64,000 nucleotides of DNA from assembly GCA_037176885.1 (NCBI GenBank), contig JAWWNJ010000015.1:372001-436000 (forward strand), written 5' to 3'. This document shows, in pieces, positions 31,859-45,187 of this stretch. The notes beneath the pieces were generated by a model. It was not told where the DNA came from. It saw nothing but the letters and a program-made list of their open reading frames with translations, and did no database searches. The translations under genes were made by a program, and so were the position numbers. The DNA comes from Favolaschia claudopus. Lineage: Eukaryota; Basidiomycota; Agaricomycetes; Agaricales; Mycenaceae. Positions within the stretch are counted from its first letter, which is position 1, and every line of letters begins with the position of its first letter.

Positions 31859-34800
31859 ATGAGTATCCCAATCCCTCAGCCTCCTTCAATCCCATTCATT
31901 GGCAATGTTACTGCTCTGGACAAGGATGTCCCGCTGAACTCGTACGCGCTCTTAGCCAAGACGTACGGGGAAATATATCAGCTGAATATCCTCGGTGAGA
32001 GGGGTCTGTTAGGCATTCGGTCGCCCCACTGACTTACTCTCGAAACAGGCACGACCATCATCTCTGTTAACTCCTATGCCCTCGCAAATGAACTCTCCGA
32101 TGAAAAGCGTTTCCAGAAACAAGTTGCTGCTGGCTTGCTGCAGGTCCGCAATCTTCTTGGGGATGGTCTCTTTACAGTAAGTATATCATCTGTACTCAAC
32201 TTTCCACATGCTGATGACAGATATCAGGGCTTCAACGATGAACCGGAATATCTGGTTGCACGTACGCGGTCGTACCCTTGTTACCCTTGTTTATCACTGC
32301 CTCTCTTGAAATATAGATCGACTCCTCATGCCTGCGTTCGGGCCTATGGCTATCAAAGGCATGATCGAAGAGATGCGCGATATATGTGACCAACTAGTTC
32401 TGAAGGTGAGTTGTCCATATCGTTGATAGACACCCCCAAATAAATCGTTTCTAGTGGGAGCGGTACGTCTTCCTCGTTATGCTGCTCCACTATTTAGCGG
32501 ATGAATATGGTATGCAGCTTCGGGCCTCACGCGACCCTCGACCCTTGCGACGACTTCACGCGATTGACCTTCGACACAATCTCCTACTGCTCTATGTCAT
32601 ACAGGTGACCGTCTGAAACTATCTTGTATTCAGCTCATATGCTCATCCAATGGTGTCGAGAATGAATTCCTTCTATTCAGTTCGTCTTCCCCTGCCTGAA
32701 TTTTGTACCTATCACCTATTCACCACTTCATAGGACAAACCCGTCCCTTTTGTCGTCGCCATGGGTGACTTCCTGGCAGAAAGCGATCTGCGCGCCTCGC
32801 GCCCGCGCATCCTCCAAGCCGTTCTCGGTAAAAATGCCAAATATCAAGAGGATATCAAGTTGATGAGGGATCTCGCGGAACAGGGTTCGTCTCGATTTCG
32901 ATTTTTCATCTCTATTGTCCCAATAGTCCATCTCGAGACTTATACTGATGATTCGATTGCCTGCGTAGTGGTGACTGAGCGCCAGGCAAATCCGATCGAC
33001 AAGAAGGATATGCTGAATACAATGCTGCACCAGAAAGATCCGCAGAGTGGGAGGAAGATGAGCGCGGAAAATATTGCGCGTAATGTATGTCATGATTCCC
33101 GTCCCAGGTCTTCGAAGTTCTCATTTTTCGGCTACGGCCAGCTTATAACGTTCTTGATAGCAGGTGCGAGCGGGACGTCGGTACTTCGTAAGAAATGGCT
33201 GAATGATGTTACACAGGACACGAAACTTCGTCCGGTCTGCTCTTTTGTAACCTTGTGCTCCCTAACATTGATCAGTTTGCTTGGTAGGAATGCTGACATT
33301 CGCAGTGTACCACCTGCTTCGCAATCCCTCCGCCCTTCGTAAAGTCCGGGCCGAGATCGACTCAGTTCTTGGCAATCGCCCCGCTCAAGTGGACGATTTA
33401 AGCAACTTACCCTATCTCACCGGTACGCCTTACTTTTTCTTGTTTCTCTCTCTCTTTCTTCTTACACCTGGCAAATAATGATATGGCCCATAGCTGTAAT
33501 GCGCGAAACCCTGCGGCTCACACCAACTGCGAGTAAACGCGGCGTTACACCACTACAAGACACCACCCTCGGCGGTGGAAAGTACTTTGTCAAAGCGGGA
33601 ACCACGATGTTGGTGCATGTCTGGAATATGCATCGGGATCCGTTGGTCTGGGGTGAAGATGTAAGTATCATTCTTGATCAAATGGCGTACTCATGATTTA
33701 TCTTGATTGTAGGTGGAGGAGTTCCGTCCTGAACGTCATGTGGATGGAAAGTTCGAGAAACTACCGGTACGTTTTGAGATTTTTCCTCAATATCTACGCG
33801 GGAATTACTGATGCATCAAAGCCCAACGCTTGGCAACCCGTATGTCTCATCGTCACACTTCGGGTTCTGAAGTTCTGAAATGGTCTCGACAGTTCGGCTT
33901 TGGCGTACGAGCCTGCATTGGACGAGCATTTGCGTGGCAAGAGGTCATGTAAGATGTCGTCGTTCATGATCCATTCTTCATTTGCTGATAAGGACTGAAG
34001 CCTCGTCCTCGCGACCGTGTTGCAAAAGTTCGATCTCACGCCTGCCGATCCTTCATACACCCTACAGCTCAAACAGACGCTCACCATCAAACCAAAGGGG
34101 TTCTATATCCACGCGCGCCGCCGTACCGATAATCAACACTTGTTCTATGCCACACCATCTTCCACTCTCAAGCTCAGTAGTGCCAATACCAGTGGCCCTA
34201 CGCCGACGACTGGGACGGACGGCATACCGCTCTATCTTTTCTATGGCTCCAATACGGGCACCAGTGAGGCATTTGCGCAGAGAATCGCCATCGAGGGTCC
34301 TTCGAATGGTGCCCCTCCTCTTTTTTTTGCCTTCTCAAAATCTTAGCGAACATGACCTAGGCTTTCGCTCATCTATAGGTACCCTCGATTCTGCACTCGG
34401 TAAGATACCTACGGACGGACCGGTCATAATTATTACCGCTTCATTCGAAGGTCTGTACTTGCTTCATCGTCCGAGATATATCTCCAACTATCTTCGAACA
34501 GGGCAACCCGCAGATAACGCCGCACAATTTGTTGAATGGATCACACACCTCGAAGGTACCCCACTTCATGGCGTCCACTTTGCTGTTTTCGGATGCGGAA
34601 ACTCGGACTGGACGAATAGCTTCCAAGCCATCCCCAAGCTATGTGACGAGCTTTTTGAGAAGTATGGGGCAAAGCGTCTTCTCGAGCGGTGTGCCGGAGA
34701 TGCCAGTAAAGGAGATTTCTTTCAAGTGTTTGACGAATTTGAGCTGAAACTATGGGATATGCTTAGAGAGGTGAGTTCCCTTTCTTCCCTTTCCTCGCTT

Positions 34801-36428
34801 TGACTCTTTTCTCTCTCCCTTTAACTTAGCAATATTCCACAATACGCGCGAATAGCCGTGCCTCGGCTATCGAGGTGAAATCCTTGGATGCCGCTCATGA
34901 GCGTGCGTCCATTCTCCGGCAACCGGATGCTCAGCTTGGGCGTGTTGTGGAGAACCGGACTTTAACTCGAAGCGGTCCTGTCAAGAGACATATCGGTACG
35001 TTCAACCATGAGACTGGGTTGCCCACTTTCATGATATTCTATTTATCTCTCGTTAGAATTCGAGCTTCCGCAAGGAATGACAGCGCGAGGTATGTCTCGC
35101 CTCTTCTGTTCGACTTGAACTCTATTTAAACAACGGGTCTAGCTGGGGATTATATAGCCATGTGAGTCGCTCGTGTTTGGGTTGAGTAATTTCTAGCTTT
35201 CAGTTGATGTTGTTTCTTTCAGATTGCCGCAGAATCCGGCTAGGGATGTCCATCGTGTCCTCGCTCATTTTGGCTTATCCAACGAGGAAGAGGCGAGTTC
35301 CTTCATATTTTAAATTGCATCACGAGTGTGATACTAATGAGTTTACTTTAGGTTGTGTTATCATCGGTGGGTCCCACCTCACTTCCCGTCGGTAAACCTG
35401 TCAAACTGTGGGACGTGCTTGCGGGCTATGTCGAATTGGCTCAACCCGCAACCACTCGCGATCTTGGGATTCTCGTTGGAGCTGCCACCGCTGATTCCAC
35501 CCGAACTCACCTGGAGGAACTGAAATCCTCCTACAACGAAGCCGTGCAAGCAAAACGCCTCACTGTGCTCCATTTATTAGAAGCTCACCAGGATATTCAA
35601 CTTCCGCTCGGAGCTTATCTACAAATGCTCCCCGCCATGCGCGTTCGCCAATACTCCATATCATCCTCGCCGCTTTGGAATCCCGCACACATCACCGTCA
35701 CCGTCAGCGTCTTGGAGTCTCCTACCCGTCATGGCGATGCGGCGGAAGTGTTCCTCGGTGTTGGAAGCAACTATCTTGCAAATCTCCGTCCCGGGGATCG
35801 TGTCCAGATGGCAGTACGCCCATCTGCTGTAGCCTTCCATCCCCCATCGGATCCAAGAATTCCAGTTGTCATGTTCTGCGCTGGGGCTGGCATCGCTCCC
35901 ATGCGCGGCTTCATTCAGGAGCGCGCGGTTCAGAAAGCGTCGGGCCGCGATGTCGGAAAGATGCTTCTCTTCTTTGGCTGCCGGTCTCCCGTGCAAGATT
36001 TTCTCTACAATGATACCGACCTGGCTGAATGGATCAAGCTGGGCGTGGTGGATATTCGTCCCGCATTTTCACGTTCTACCGAAGATTCCGCTGGTTGCAA
36101 ATATGTTCAGGAGTCAGTTCTTCGAATCTCATTGTTTCAACTGTAGATTTCTCATGATCTGGAACAGCCGAATTCTCAAGGACGCTTCGGATGTGGTAGA
36201 AGCATATCGTCAGAATGCAGCGGTGAGTGTTAGATCAGTGAATCTTTGAATATTTCATTTACAAGGTCAATTTAGTTCTTCACCTGCGGATCTGGCGCTG
36301 TGGCCAAAGGTATCAAGGCTAGTATCATTGAAATCATTCAGGATGCGGATGGCGTCAACGCTGAGACAGCGTCAAAGAAGTTCGACCAGATCCTGAAAGG
36401 ACGATACGCGACCGATATCTTTGACTGA
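31859..36428 (+). CDS. Self-sufficient cytochrome P450 (CYP505 type), P450-reductase fusion
   Basis: Fusion of a P450 heme domain with an NADPH-P450 reductase, as in fungal CYP505 fatty-acid (sub)terminal hydroxylases; acts in the cytosol without a partner reductase. Motifs in order: start MSIPIPQPPSIPFIGNVTAL; oxygen-activation helix FLIAGHETSSG, split by an intron near 33165-33225; ExxR as MRETLRL; heme loop FGFGVRACIGRAFAW (about 33897-33941); FMN motif YGSNTGTSEAFAQ; ASFEGQPADNAA; FAD motif RQYSISSSP; GAGIAPMRGFIQER; NADPH motif CGSGAVAKG near 36287. It ends GRYATDIFD then TGA. More than a dozen short introns; all joins I tested keep frame, so the gene looks intact. Membrane anchor absent, as expected for the class. 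Confidence 0.88.
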
Positions 36429-36589
36429 AAATGCGAGATTATTGTTTCATGTAGAGAATGAGATGAATGTATGCGAGATGAATCGTATTCCTGCTGAATT
36501 CAACCCCCAGCGCAGTTGATATCCAAAAGTTCATGAAATTGAAAATGAAGTAGATGAACGGTGACATGTAACCTCAACCTTGACGCTCG

Positions 36590-38566
36590 TCAAGCCGCTT
36601 GCTTGCGTAGCACATGCGGTCCCATGAGAGACGACTGAATAAGCGCTCTCCACAGCTGGCGCCATGATATAGGGTTTCCCTATAATCAAGTTCTCAGCCA
36701 CATCACCCGACAGGAGGGGTACAAACGCACATTGTCTTTCTGCATAACGCAGAAACTGCCCAGAGCCCCATGATATTCGAATGGCTCAACCTCGACCCAG
36801 CCGCGGAACATTTCTTTTCTTGCGTCTTGCCCACCGATGCGGAGTCGCAATGTGAACCCGGCCGGGGGAGCGTCTTTGCAAGAGACGCCGAGGGCGGCGA
36901 GGCTATCGCGGACGAGAGGCATGATTTGGTCCGGAGGGATGGAGGCGTAGAAGCGCGTGAGATGCGGGGTGTAGCGGGTGCCGGATTGCGTTTGTGACTG
37001 TTACAATTGAGGTTCAAATACGAAGGGGAGTCGTAAGGACGGCAAGACTGACGAAAAGCATAAGTGTTTGGGTGAATTGCGTGGCATGAGCGGCGGAGAG
37101 CATCGGTTCATCTTCGTCTGCGGCGCGAGTTCTAGACCGAGAAATAAGCGGATATGTTCTGGCACAAGGAAAGGCTCTGTGGCGCACGGAGTGAAATTCG
37201 GCGCGGCGAGGTCTAGGTCTCCTGCCATCCGGAGAGATTCAGTTAAGGCCTCCGCGAGAGCAGCAGCGTTTTTCCGAGCCAATTGACTGGGTCTGATAAG
37301 AATGGGTTTGAGTCACACTCGAAAGACTAATCGCTTCTACTCACCTTGTGCACCACGGATGTGCCAAAGCTTGTGCTAAAGTGAAACGTTCCCTCGGATC
37401 GATTGTCAAGAGGCCTTGCAATAATGCTGCAGTGGGAGTATCAAAACAAGTTGACACGACAAAAGGAATATCAACAGACATAAAGCGGCAGGGCTGAAGC
37501 GATTCCAGGGCTCAATTTGGAAAATTTCACCCGAAGCGTAATGGGAGAATTCATGGCTGTGTTGAGTTGGTTCATCCCAAGGCGTGTCTGACGAAGATAA
37601 GCTACGAGATCAAGAGGTGTGCGACATAGACGCACTTCCGGCTAGCATGGTATAGAGGATGACGCCGACGCCCCATACATCGATAGGCTCGGCTTCGTAC
37701 GGAACTTCGCTATTTAACTGAACGAGAGTGAGAGACAAGTGACAGATGTGTTTGTCACGCACCTCGGGGGCAACGTAAGGAAGACTACCGCACCTTTCGG
37801 TGAGGGTGCGCGTTCGGCCAGACCCTTTCAGCATAAAGACTGAGGAGAGACCGAAATCGGATATCTTGAGTTTCCCAGCAACGTCGAGAAGGAGGTTTTC
37901 AGGCTTGAGATCTCGGTGGCATACGCCCTCTTTGTGAATATATTCCTGGATACTTCTTCATGAAACAGATTCAGGACATGACCGAACGAGGCGAAACGTA
38001 CCATGCCCGCAATTAGTTGATTGAAGTAGAAATGTGTGACTTCATCACCAAGACCCACGTCGGGCGCTGATAGGATTCGTTTGATTAAGTAAATATGGAC
38101 TGAATGAAGTAAATAGTGGTCGCACCAATTTTGTCAAAGAGGTCTCCTCCCGCCGCCAACTCTAGAAGCATATAATAACCAGGAATGAAGTGGGCTTGAT
38201 GTTTGAGTTCAACGACCACTGCTTCAATGAACTCAAGTATATTTTCATGCTTCAATTGGGAATGTATCCGCATTTCTTTGTCGATGGTTTTGCGCTCTTT
38301 CTCCGTTGTTTCAGGAGTCAGTACGACGACCTTGCATGCTGCCACTAGATGGTCTTTGATGTTTACAGCGCGAAATACTCTAAAAGACGAGATCAGTCGT
38401 TATTGACCCGGCTATTTACGTAGATTTTGTCCCTATACTCACCTGGAAAACCCGCCACCCCCAATTTGTTGGACTAGGTCATATCCTGGAGCTACGGTTC
38501 ACATATCTGAAGATTTAGTGACAGCCAAGACCCACCAGCTACTTTCGGATACTTGGTGCTAGCCAT
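36590..38566 (-). CDS. chk1: Checkpoint serine/threonine kinase CHK1
   Basis: Starts MASTKYPKVAG. The kinase domain shows ACKVVVLTPETTEKERK (ATP-site lysine), GYYMLLELAAGGDLFDKI (hinge), VCHRDLKPENLLLD (catalytic loop), KISDFGLSS (DFG) and RCGSLPYVAPE (APE). Residue choices, including YVAPEL..PYEAEPIDVWGVG, fit fungal CHK1, which arrests the cell cycle after DNA damage downstream of the ATR-type kinase. The C-terminal part (TPHLTRFYASIPPDQIM, FRGWVEVEPFEYHGALGSF) fits the CHK1 regulatory/KA1-like domain. It ends GPHVLRKQAA and TGA (36590-36592). At least six introns. Head-to-head with the GH47 gene over a 214-bp shared promoter. A conserved single-copy gene in the unduplicated spacer. Confidence 0.87.
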
Positions 38567-38780
38567 CGTGTGGGAGGTGGAAGGGTGAGTGGCTTGGTGC
38601 TCGTGGGTGCGCGGAAGAAAGAGCGATGACTCACGTATGTCACGTTCACGTGGCGTTACTCTGCGCGACGTTTTGTCTCACGGTGATCGGCCCCGACGGG
38701 CCGATCGGGCTAACCCTAACCCTGAACTGGCTTGTCCGAGTCCGCAGCTCTTCTCATCGCCAGTCCTCGCCGCACCTCTC
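38567..38780. promoter_or_regulatory. Compact bidirectional promoter, chk1 / GH47, with telomere-type box
   Basis: 214 bp between two divergent start codons. CTAACCCTAACCCT at 38710-38723 equals 2.3 telomere repeats (TTAGGG on the other strand). CGATCGGCCCCGACGGGCCG around 38687 is a GC-rich imperfect palindrome just upstream. No TATA is evident on either side. Confidence 0.55.
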
Positions 38781-41400
38781 ATGTCAGATGCTGCCGCTAC
38801 TTTAAGGCACCGAAAACCAGCAGAAAAAGCCGACTCTACGCTCCCTCAATCGCCGAAAAGCCCCAAGCAAGCCGCGCCAGTCAGTAGCTCTCTTGAGGCG
38901 CTAGCAAGGGTGACGAATTCCGCAGAAACCGACAAAAACCAGTGGATATGCTATAGTTCTTCTGGTATTCGCTGTTCTAGCCGTTCTAGCGTTGGCTGGC
39001 GGTGCAGGCACATACATCTACTACCAGGTGAGTGCTGCAATCTTTTCGTGTTATCGCGGCGAGTCTGATTGGTGCAGAACCCGGGCGGATACTTTTGGCC
39101 GGAGGATCCCAAGCCGTGGACGGTGGTTCCGTACGAGGGAGAATGGGAGGTCGATTTCTCGGCTGATGTAGAGAAGCGAGATGCGGTGGTTGCGGCGTTC
39201 AAGGTGCGTTATCTGTTTTCGAAGCTCGGGGCAGACTTTGACTGGGGAATCAAGCACGCATGGTTAGCGTACGGTAAGATTGTTTTTTCTCTGGCATAGC
39301 AGGATCAGGATTGAGTCACTCCCGCAGAGCGGGACGCAATGGGTGACGACGAATATCACCCCATAAAGCACAAGGGCACCAACTTGACGAACGCGGGCGG
39401 AATAGGATACACCGTCGTCGACTCCATCGACACGATGCTCCTCATGGGTCTCGAGGAAGAGTACACCCGCGCCCGCCACTGGGTGGAAAGCAGCATGAGC
39501 TTCGACAGAGACGCGAATTTCAATACCTTCGAGGTGCGATTGTCAATTGTTCACAACTATCCATGCTGAATTCATTGTATGCAGACCACAATCCGCGTCC
39601 TCGGCGGCCTGCTCTCCGCGTACGAGCTCACCGACGGCGACCAGCTCTACCTCGACCGCGCCATCGACCTCGCAGACCGCATCCTCCCCGTCTTCGACAC
39701 CCCCTCGGGCCTCCCCTTCTCCTTCGTCAATCTCGCGAAACGCCAGGGCAGCCCCGACACGGACAATGCGGGGCTCGTGAGTGTTGCGGAGGCGTCGACG
39801 CTGCAGCTGGAGTTTCGGTACCTCGCGTATCTGACGGATAGGGCGGAGTATTGGGATAAGGCTGAGCATGTGCGTATACTATCCGTCTTGGTAGGAAGGA
39901 TTGTGGCTGACTTGAGCGTGAAAAGGTAATGAAAGTCATCCGCGCTGCGCGGTTACCGAACGGGTTGACGCCGATTTTCATCAAGTACGTTGTCCATTAC
40001 TCTCGAACAAACAGCTTTTGACTCGAGATGCAGCGGACATGTAGCCAAATTCGTATCCGCCGAAATCCGACTCGGTTCTCGTGCAGACTCCTACTTTGAA
40101 TATTTACTGTGAGTCTGTCGTGCTCCTCCTCCTCTTCTTCTCGTGTCCCGCGGGCTGACTTGACGAATAGAAAACAGTACCTGCAAACCGTGAGTATCTC
40201 CTCCTAACCACTTACTGTTAACTCGTTAACGATGACTTGCGTCAGGGAAGCGTCGAAATGCAGTATCGCGAGGTATAGCCTGAGCTCGAAACAGAATTCA
40301 TTAAACCAGTGACTGACGAATAATATGCAGATGTACGACGACGCAATGCAGGCCATCCACACCAGTCTCCTCGGCACCTCCAAAACCAAGAAACTCACAT
40401 TCACGCTCGAACTCCACCCCAAAAGGAATGGATATAACGGGCAAAGGTGCTTCTCACCACTCTCTGATTCGACTGGTTAATCTCAAGCTTTCAACAGAAC
40501 CTGGGTTCGCGCTCTCAAACAAGACCACCTAGTCTGCTTCCTCGGCGGCTCGCTCATGCTCGGCGCCACCACCGCCGGGGCGCGGCTCTCCCCCTCAGCC
40601 GTCTCGGTGCCGCCGAAGATGAGCGATTTCACGCCGGTGGGGCAGCGGGATTGGATGACGGGGGTGAATTTGGTGGAGACGTGCGTGGATACGTATCGCA
40701 CGGCGAGCGGGCTGGCGCCGGAGATCGTGCATTTCAGAGAGGATATCGACGCGGGGGTGGGGGATTGGTATATCAAAGGGGCGAGGTGAGTGGTTCCGCT
40801 GTTGGTTGAGGTTTGTTGCTGAGTCGTGTTTTTGTGTCTACGTATATAGACCGCGAGGAGAGGTCCCGGTTTATGATGCGCGATATATTCTGCGGTGCGT
40901 TCCTCTGTCTGCGATCCTTCATCCTCGAACTGGCTGCCGACTCATTCGACGTGTAGTCCGGAAACGGTGGAATCTCTATTCATCGCATACCGCCTAACAG
41001 GCCACCCGAAGTACCGCGAATACGGATGGGACATCTTCCAGGCTATCGAGAAACATTGTCGAGTCCCTAGTGGCGGGTACGCTAGCGTGCTCAATGTGGA
41101 GGAGGTGCCGGTTCAGTGGGAGGATAAGATGGAGACGTTTTTAATGGTGTGTCCTCGGAATCATTTTTCTATCAATAATGCTGATCGTGAACGATACTCC
41201 AGAGCGAGACACTCAAGTATCTATTCTTGCTGTTCTCGGACGATACCGTGTTACCGTTGAACGAATATGTGTTCAATACTGAGGTATATTGTCCTCCAGT
41301 GATTGTGTTGTGCGGCGAATGCTGACGAGGAATTCGACAGGCGCATCCTCTCCCGATATTCAACCCGTTTGACTCTACTTCGAAATTTGGATCTCTGTAA
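38781..41400 (+). CDS. ER class I alpha-1,2-mannosidase (GH47)
   Basis: Trims Man9GlcNAc2 on glycoproteins in the ER/Golgi; calcium-dependent. Type II topology: a cytosolic Ser/Pro-rich N-terminus ([13 protein letters not shown]), one transmembrane helix ([19 protein letters not shown], about 38954-39010), then the catalytic barrel. Family landmarks are [80 protein letters not shown] and, near the end, [12 protein letters not shown] with the calcium-binding Thr. About ten short introns. Oddity: the helix is in a different frame from the upstream coding sequence. A 46-nt intron with a weak GTCAGT donor (about 38878-38923) would join them; otherwise a frameshift must be assumed. It ends TSKFGSL then TAA. 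Confidence 0.87.
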
Positions 41401-41828
41401 TCCATCAGGTTCTGGTGGCGGCGCTTCAAGACAAAGATAATTTATTGTATTGCTTTCATCTGTAATGGACGTATATGTTCTCTAGCATTTCGCCAAGCAC
41501 GCGAGCCGCGCGACCAGTCGTCTACCCAAGCATTCGACAATTTCCTTTAGTACAGTACCACCGCTAACGGTATTCCGCTCGTCTAATCGTGATTGACAAG
41601 CACTGAACTGTCAGTGGCTCACAATACAGAGAAGCGCGCCGGCGAAGAAAACGCGAGTCCAGCGGCAGTGACTCTGACTCGGAGTCTGAGCAAAAAATTA
41701 CGGTAGTCACGAGACCGTGTCTTGCCTATCACCAAACACTGTCAATAATTACGGCATTTCGCGTGCTTTTCTCCTCCTTTCATCACGAAAAATTTCACGA
41801 AGTCGCACTGTGTCCTCTGAACTTGGAA
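41401..41828. other. Intergenic region
   Basis: 3' flank of the mannosidase and 5' flank of the kelch-MYND gene. No further feature seen. Confidence 0.5.
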
Positions 41829-44221
41829 ATGGACGAAATGGAGAAGGCAATGTTCAACATGATGATACAGTCGTCCTTGACTCAGTGCGTCACTCAACTT
41901 CACCGCTTGCCAGTCGTAATCTGCGTCATTGCTCTAACACTCGGACAGTCGCGAAAACGACAAACTCTTCGACGAGGGTAAGATTACGGCGGCCAAGGCT
42001 GGGTATCTGCGCTCGGCGGGTAAAATTGCCGGCGTGTGCGCCACCATTCCCGCCGTTGCGGAGAAAACAGGCGGCGGGGTACAATACGACGTCTATCTCA
42101 AACTTAACCCGTTGGAGCAGATGAATCTTATGGGATGCTATCTGGGTTTGGCGAAATGCTGCTTGGTTGAAAATGATCTTGAAATGGTCGGTCATTTCTT
42201 GCGAACATCTGTGTGTATGGCTCACAATGCTCAGGCTCTCGCGTGGTGCGAGGATATAGCCTCTTTGTATCGATGCACGTATCATATGTCCGAGTTTCCT
42301 TTATACGGTGTGTTTTCAACATAGAGCAAAAGGTCTAATGTGGACCTCCATTGGATAGATTGGAAGAACTGGCATCTCAACATCCCCGAGATGACGTTCC
42401 TCAAATCCGCCGGAATGTGTCTTGCTTCCGAAATCTTCAAAGATTTAGGCAACTCTGCGACAGCTGCGACTCGTCGATGGGTCGCCACCTCCTCAACCAT
42501 TGACCTCGACACCCACAAAACCCCTGCTCTGAAAAAACTTCTCGACATCGGCATTGCATCAAAACTTCTCGAGTCCCGTCATCCCGATCCACAGACGACG
42601 CTCACATTGCGTGTTACTGTTCCCGCCCTGCAAGTTCAAGGCTCGTGGACCCGGCTCCAAGTCAAGACTCCCGGCGGCTTCACTGAAGGACGTCAGGCGT
42701 TTGCCAGCATAATTTGGAACGGCAAGTATTTTCCTTTTTGACTCAATTTGTAGCTAAACACCGTCATTCAGGACGCCTCTATGTCTCCGGCGGAAGAAAA
42801 TCAGAACAAGGACCCTATTACCGCGACATCTGGACACTCGATCTCGCAAAGCTGGACGCATGGCGCAAACTCCCTGACTATCCTGTCCCGCTCACCACGA
42901 CTGGCAATTTCTTGGGCTTTAACATGGTTCTCTACAAAGACACCGCGCTCCTATTCACCGGACGTCCCACCATCGACGTCTTCGATCTCAAATCCGAGAC
43001 CTGGAGCTCCTTCCTCACGATCTACTCACCTACCCCAGCCGACAACGCAGCGGGCGTCGTCTCATACTGGCCCTGGCCCGGCGCCGTCTCCTTCGACTCC
43101 GCCATGCAGGTCATCGGCGACAAGATGTACGTCTTCGGCGGCGGCCACGGCTCCACCGTCATGGGCAGCAACTTGTTCATGGAGTTGAATTTGGTCACCC
43201 GCAAGTGGCGGAGACTCAGTGGTACCGTGAGGGTTACGCAGAACGGCGATTATAGCTGCCCGGGACCGCGCAAGACCGCGGCGAGCTGGGTAAGCGGAAG
43301 CGGCGACATGACGCGCTTTTATTTGTTGTTTGGCGTTTTTGATCGGGATGAGGCGTGGCGGCATAACGAAATTCATGGTGCGGATATCGTGTTTGGATGT
43401 AGCGATTTTTGGAGTTGGAGTGTCAAGGAGGAGAAGTGGAGGCAGGAACGCTTTGCGGGGAATCCGCCGTGTGCGCGGACTGAGATGGCGTGCGCATTTG
43501 TGAGTGACTCTTCCTTGATTCCGTCTATCGCGCGATATTCTGGCTTACATACTGCTACGTTACAAACTTTCAGAACGAAAAACTCCAAAAAGCCATCGTT
43601 TTCGGAGGTTACTGTCCCAACCTCCGCACCTGTCTCCGCAGAGCAGACGGCCGCGAAGAAGAATTTCCCTACTCCTACGTCGCCGACACCTTCATCTACG
43701 ACACCCTCCGACCCGCAACCGCAACCGCCGACTTCCTCGAACCCACTCGCTCCGCGCCGAGATGGAAACAAGTATTGACACCGGGGTTCCCGACCTACCG
43801 CTGCCAAGCGCACATGCAGTGCGATCCCGCGACCGGGCGTACGTACATGTTCGGCGGATGGACCAATAGCCAGTATATTCCGACGCAGAGCAAGCTCATG
43901 GCACGGACGTTTGGCGATCTCTGGGAGCTTCGCGTGAATGTGGAGGGTGGGCATTTCGAGGAGGTGGATGTAGAGGAGGAGGCCCGGGTGGCGAGGGCGG
44001 GACCGTGGCAGAGATGTTTTTCGTGTGGCGCGGCGGGGCCATGGAAAAAGTGTGGTGGTATGTGTTTTTTGTCTGATTTTCTGCGAGATCATCATCTCAT
44101 TTTCGTTCTTTCCCCGTTCAATGTAGGGAGCTGTAAAGGACGCGTTTTTTTCTGCGGGATTGATTGCTTGAGGGACGGGTGGAAGCTTCATAAGACGACT
44201 CATGACTGTCGGAAGGCGTAG
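41829..44221 (+). CDS. Kelch-repeat protein with C-terminal MYND zinc finger
   Basis: Member of a large Agaricomycete family of unknown role. The N-terminus (MDEMEKAMFNMM, then NDKLFDEGKITAAKAGYLR and MGCYLGLAKCC) is helical and TPR-like. The middle holds kelch beta-propeller blades: FYRDFW-type YYRDIWTLDL, ALLFTGRPTIDVFDL, KMYVFGGGHGSTVMGSNLF, VFGGYCPNLRT and TYMFGGWTNSQY. The C-terminus is a MYND finger, CFSCGAAGPWKKC then GSCKGRVFFCGIDC with later His/Cys (HKTTHDC); its last intron (about 44057-44127) splits the finger. Likely a scaffold or transcription-related adaptor. The first exon boundaries (41829-41960) are uncertain; the rest is firm. Confidence 0.82.
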
Positions 44222-45187
44222 CTGAGTTTCAATTTCGATTGAAGATTCATTGTCTTGTCCTCGTAATCAGATATCCTCCTTGATTACTTCCAAAGTCGAC
44301 GCAATGAATGACTCAGAAGGAGAAACGGAACGGCCGAATTCGTCGCTACACATCAATTGCTCATCAGCCATCACCGAGTTACCGACTTCCTGTTACCGTA
44401 CACAGCTACAACCGCGCTACTCGGTGACCCGAATGTTCGGAATTCGTGTCATTCCGCCGTATCCGTGGCCAAGAACCGCTCATCTCCGCACATCTATCGC
44501 GGGTGTCAACCAGGGAAGATTCCGAACAAGTTTCGAACGTGCGTGTCATTGAGTGTACTGCTTTTTGACCTACTGATTGTGCGTTCACAGTTTTGTTTTT
44601 TCTGTCTTTTTCGAGTTCACCCAGTTTCGGTTGTACTCGATTTTCCTTATCTGAGCACGACAGCTTCAATGAAGGTTTCACATAATGGTTTGCAGGGTCA
44701 TCTCCATGGCTCCAACAAAAGCGATGAAGTTCGCCGCTCTAGACCGTCTTGGCGAAATATATACGGCGATGCCCAGCCTCCAACTACCTCCCCAAGACTT
44801 TGTCAAGACTTTTCACCAAGAGAATCTGGATCTGGGTCATTCTGGCTCCTGCTTATTGCCGAACGCATTCGACTTGTCCTCCAAGCCAGATATAAATCGC
44901 CCAGCGCTGAAAACATCTCTGCATGAACGTCTAGGAACGTCCTTCGCAGGAGCGCCCGAGTCGGGCAGACAGCGGGGACGACTTGTTTCGTGCGTCGCCA
45001 GCCAATCACAATCACGTTTCAATCCTAGTAACCGAAGACTTGGCTCTTCTGCCAAGAGAGCAATTTAAACATCGCCATAAAGTCCCATGCTAACGAATTT
45101 TATTGCGGTTCGTTCATTCCCTCCTAGTCGTTCTGCTTTCCTCCCAGCACCTTCTTTTTTGCTTCCTACCCCTTCGACTTCCCCACC
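44222..45187. other. Intergenic region with weak coding signals
   Basis: A frame starting MNDSEGETERPNSS at 44304 and another at 44357-44926 are open, but neither shows a domain or consistent splice structure. TATA-like ATATAAATC at about 44889 is rather far from the downstream start. I do not call a gene. Confidence 0.35.

Noticed and set aside
42781..43376. Open frames overlapping the kelch region on both strands
   Set aside because: Kelch blades and the MYND finger are encoded in the plus-strand model; the others are shadows.
44357..44926. 189-codon plus-strand frame between the kelch-MYND and carbonic anhydrase genes
   Set aside because: No domain, mixed hydrophobic and low-complexity parts, no splice pattern or promoter I could trust.
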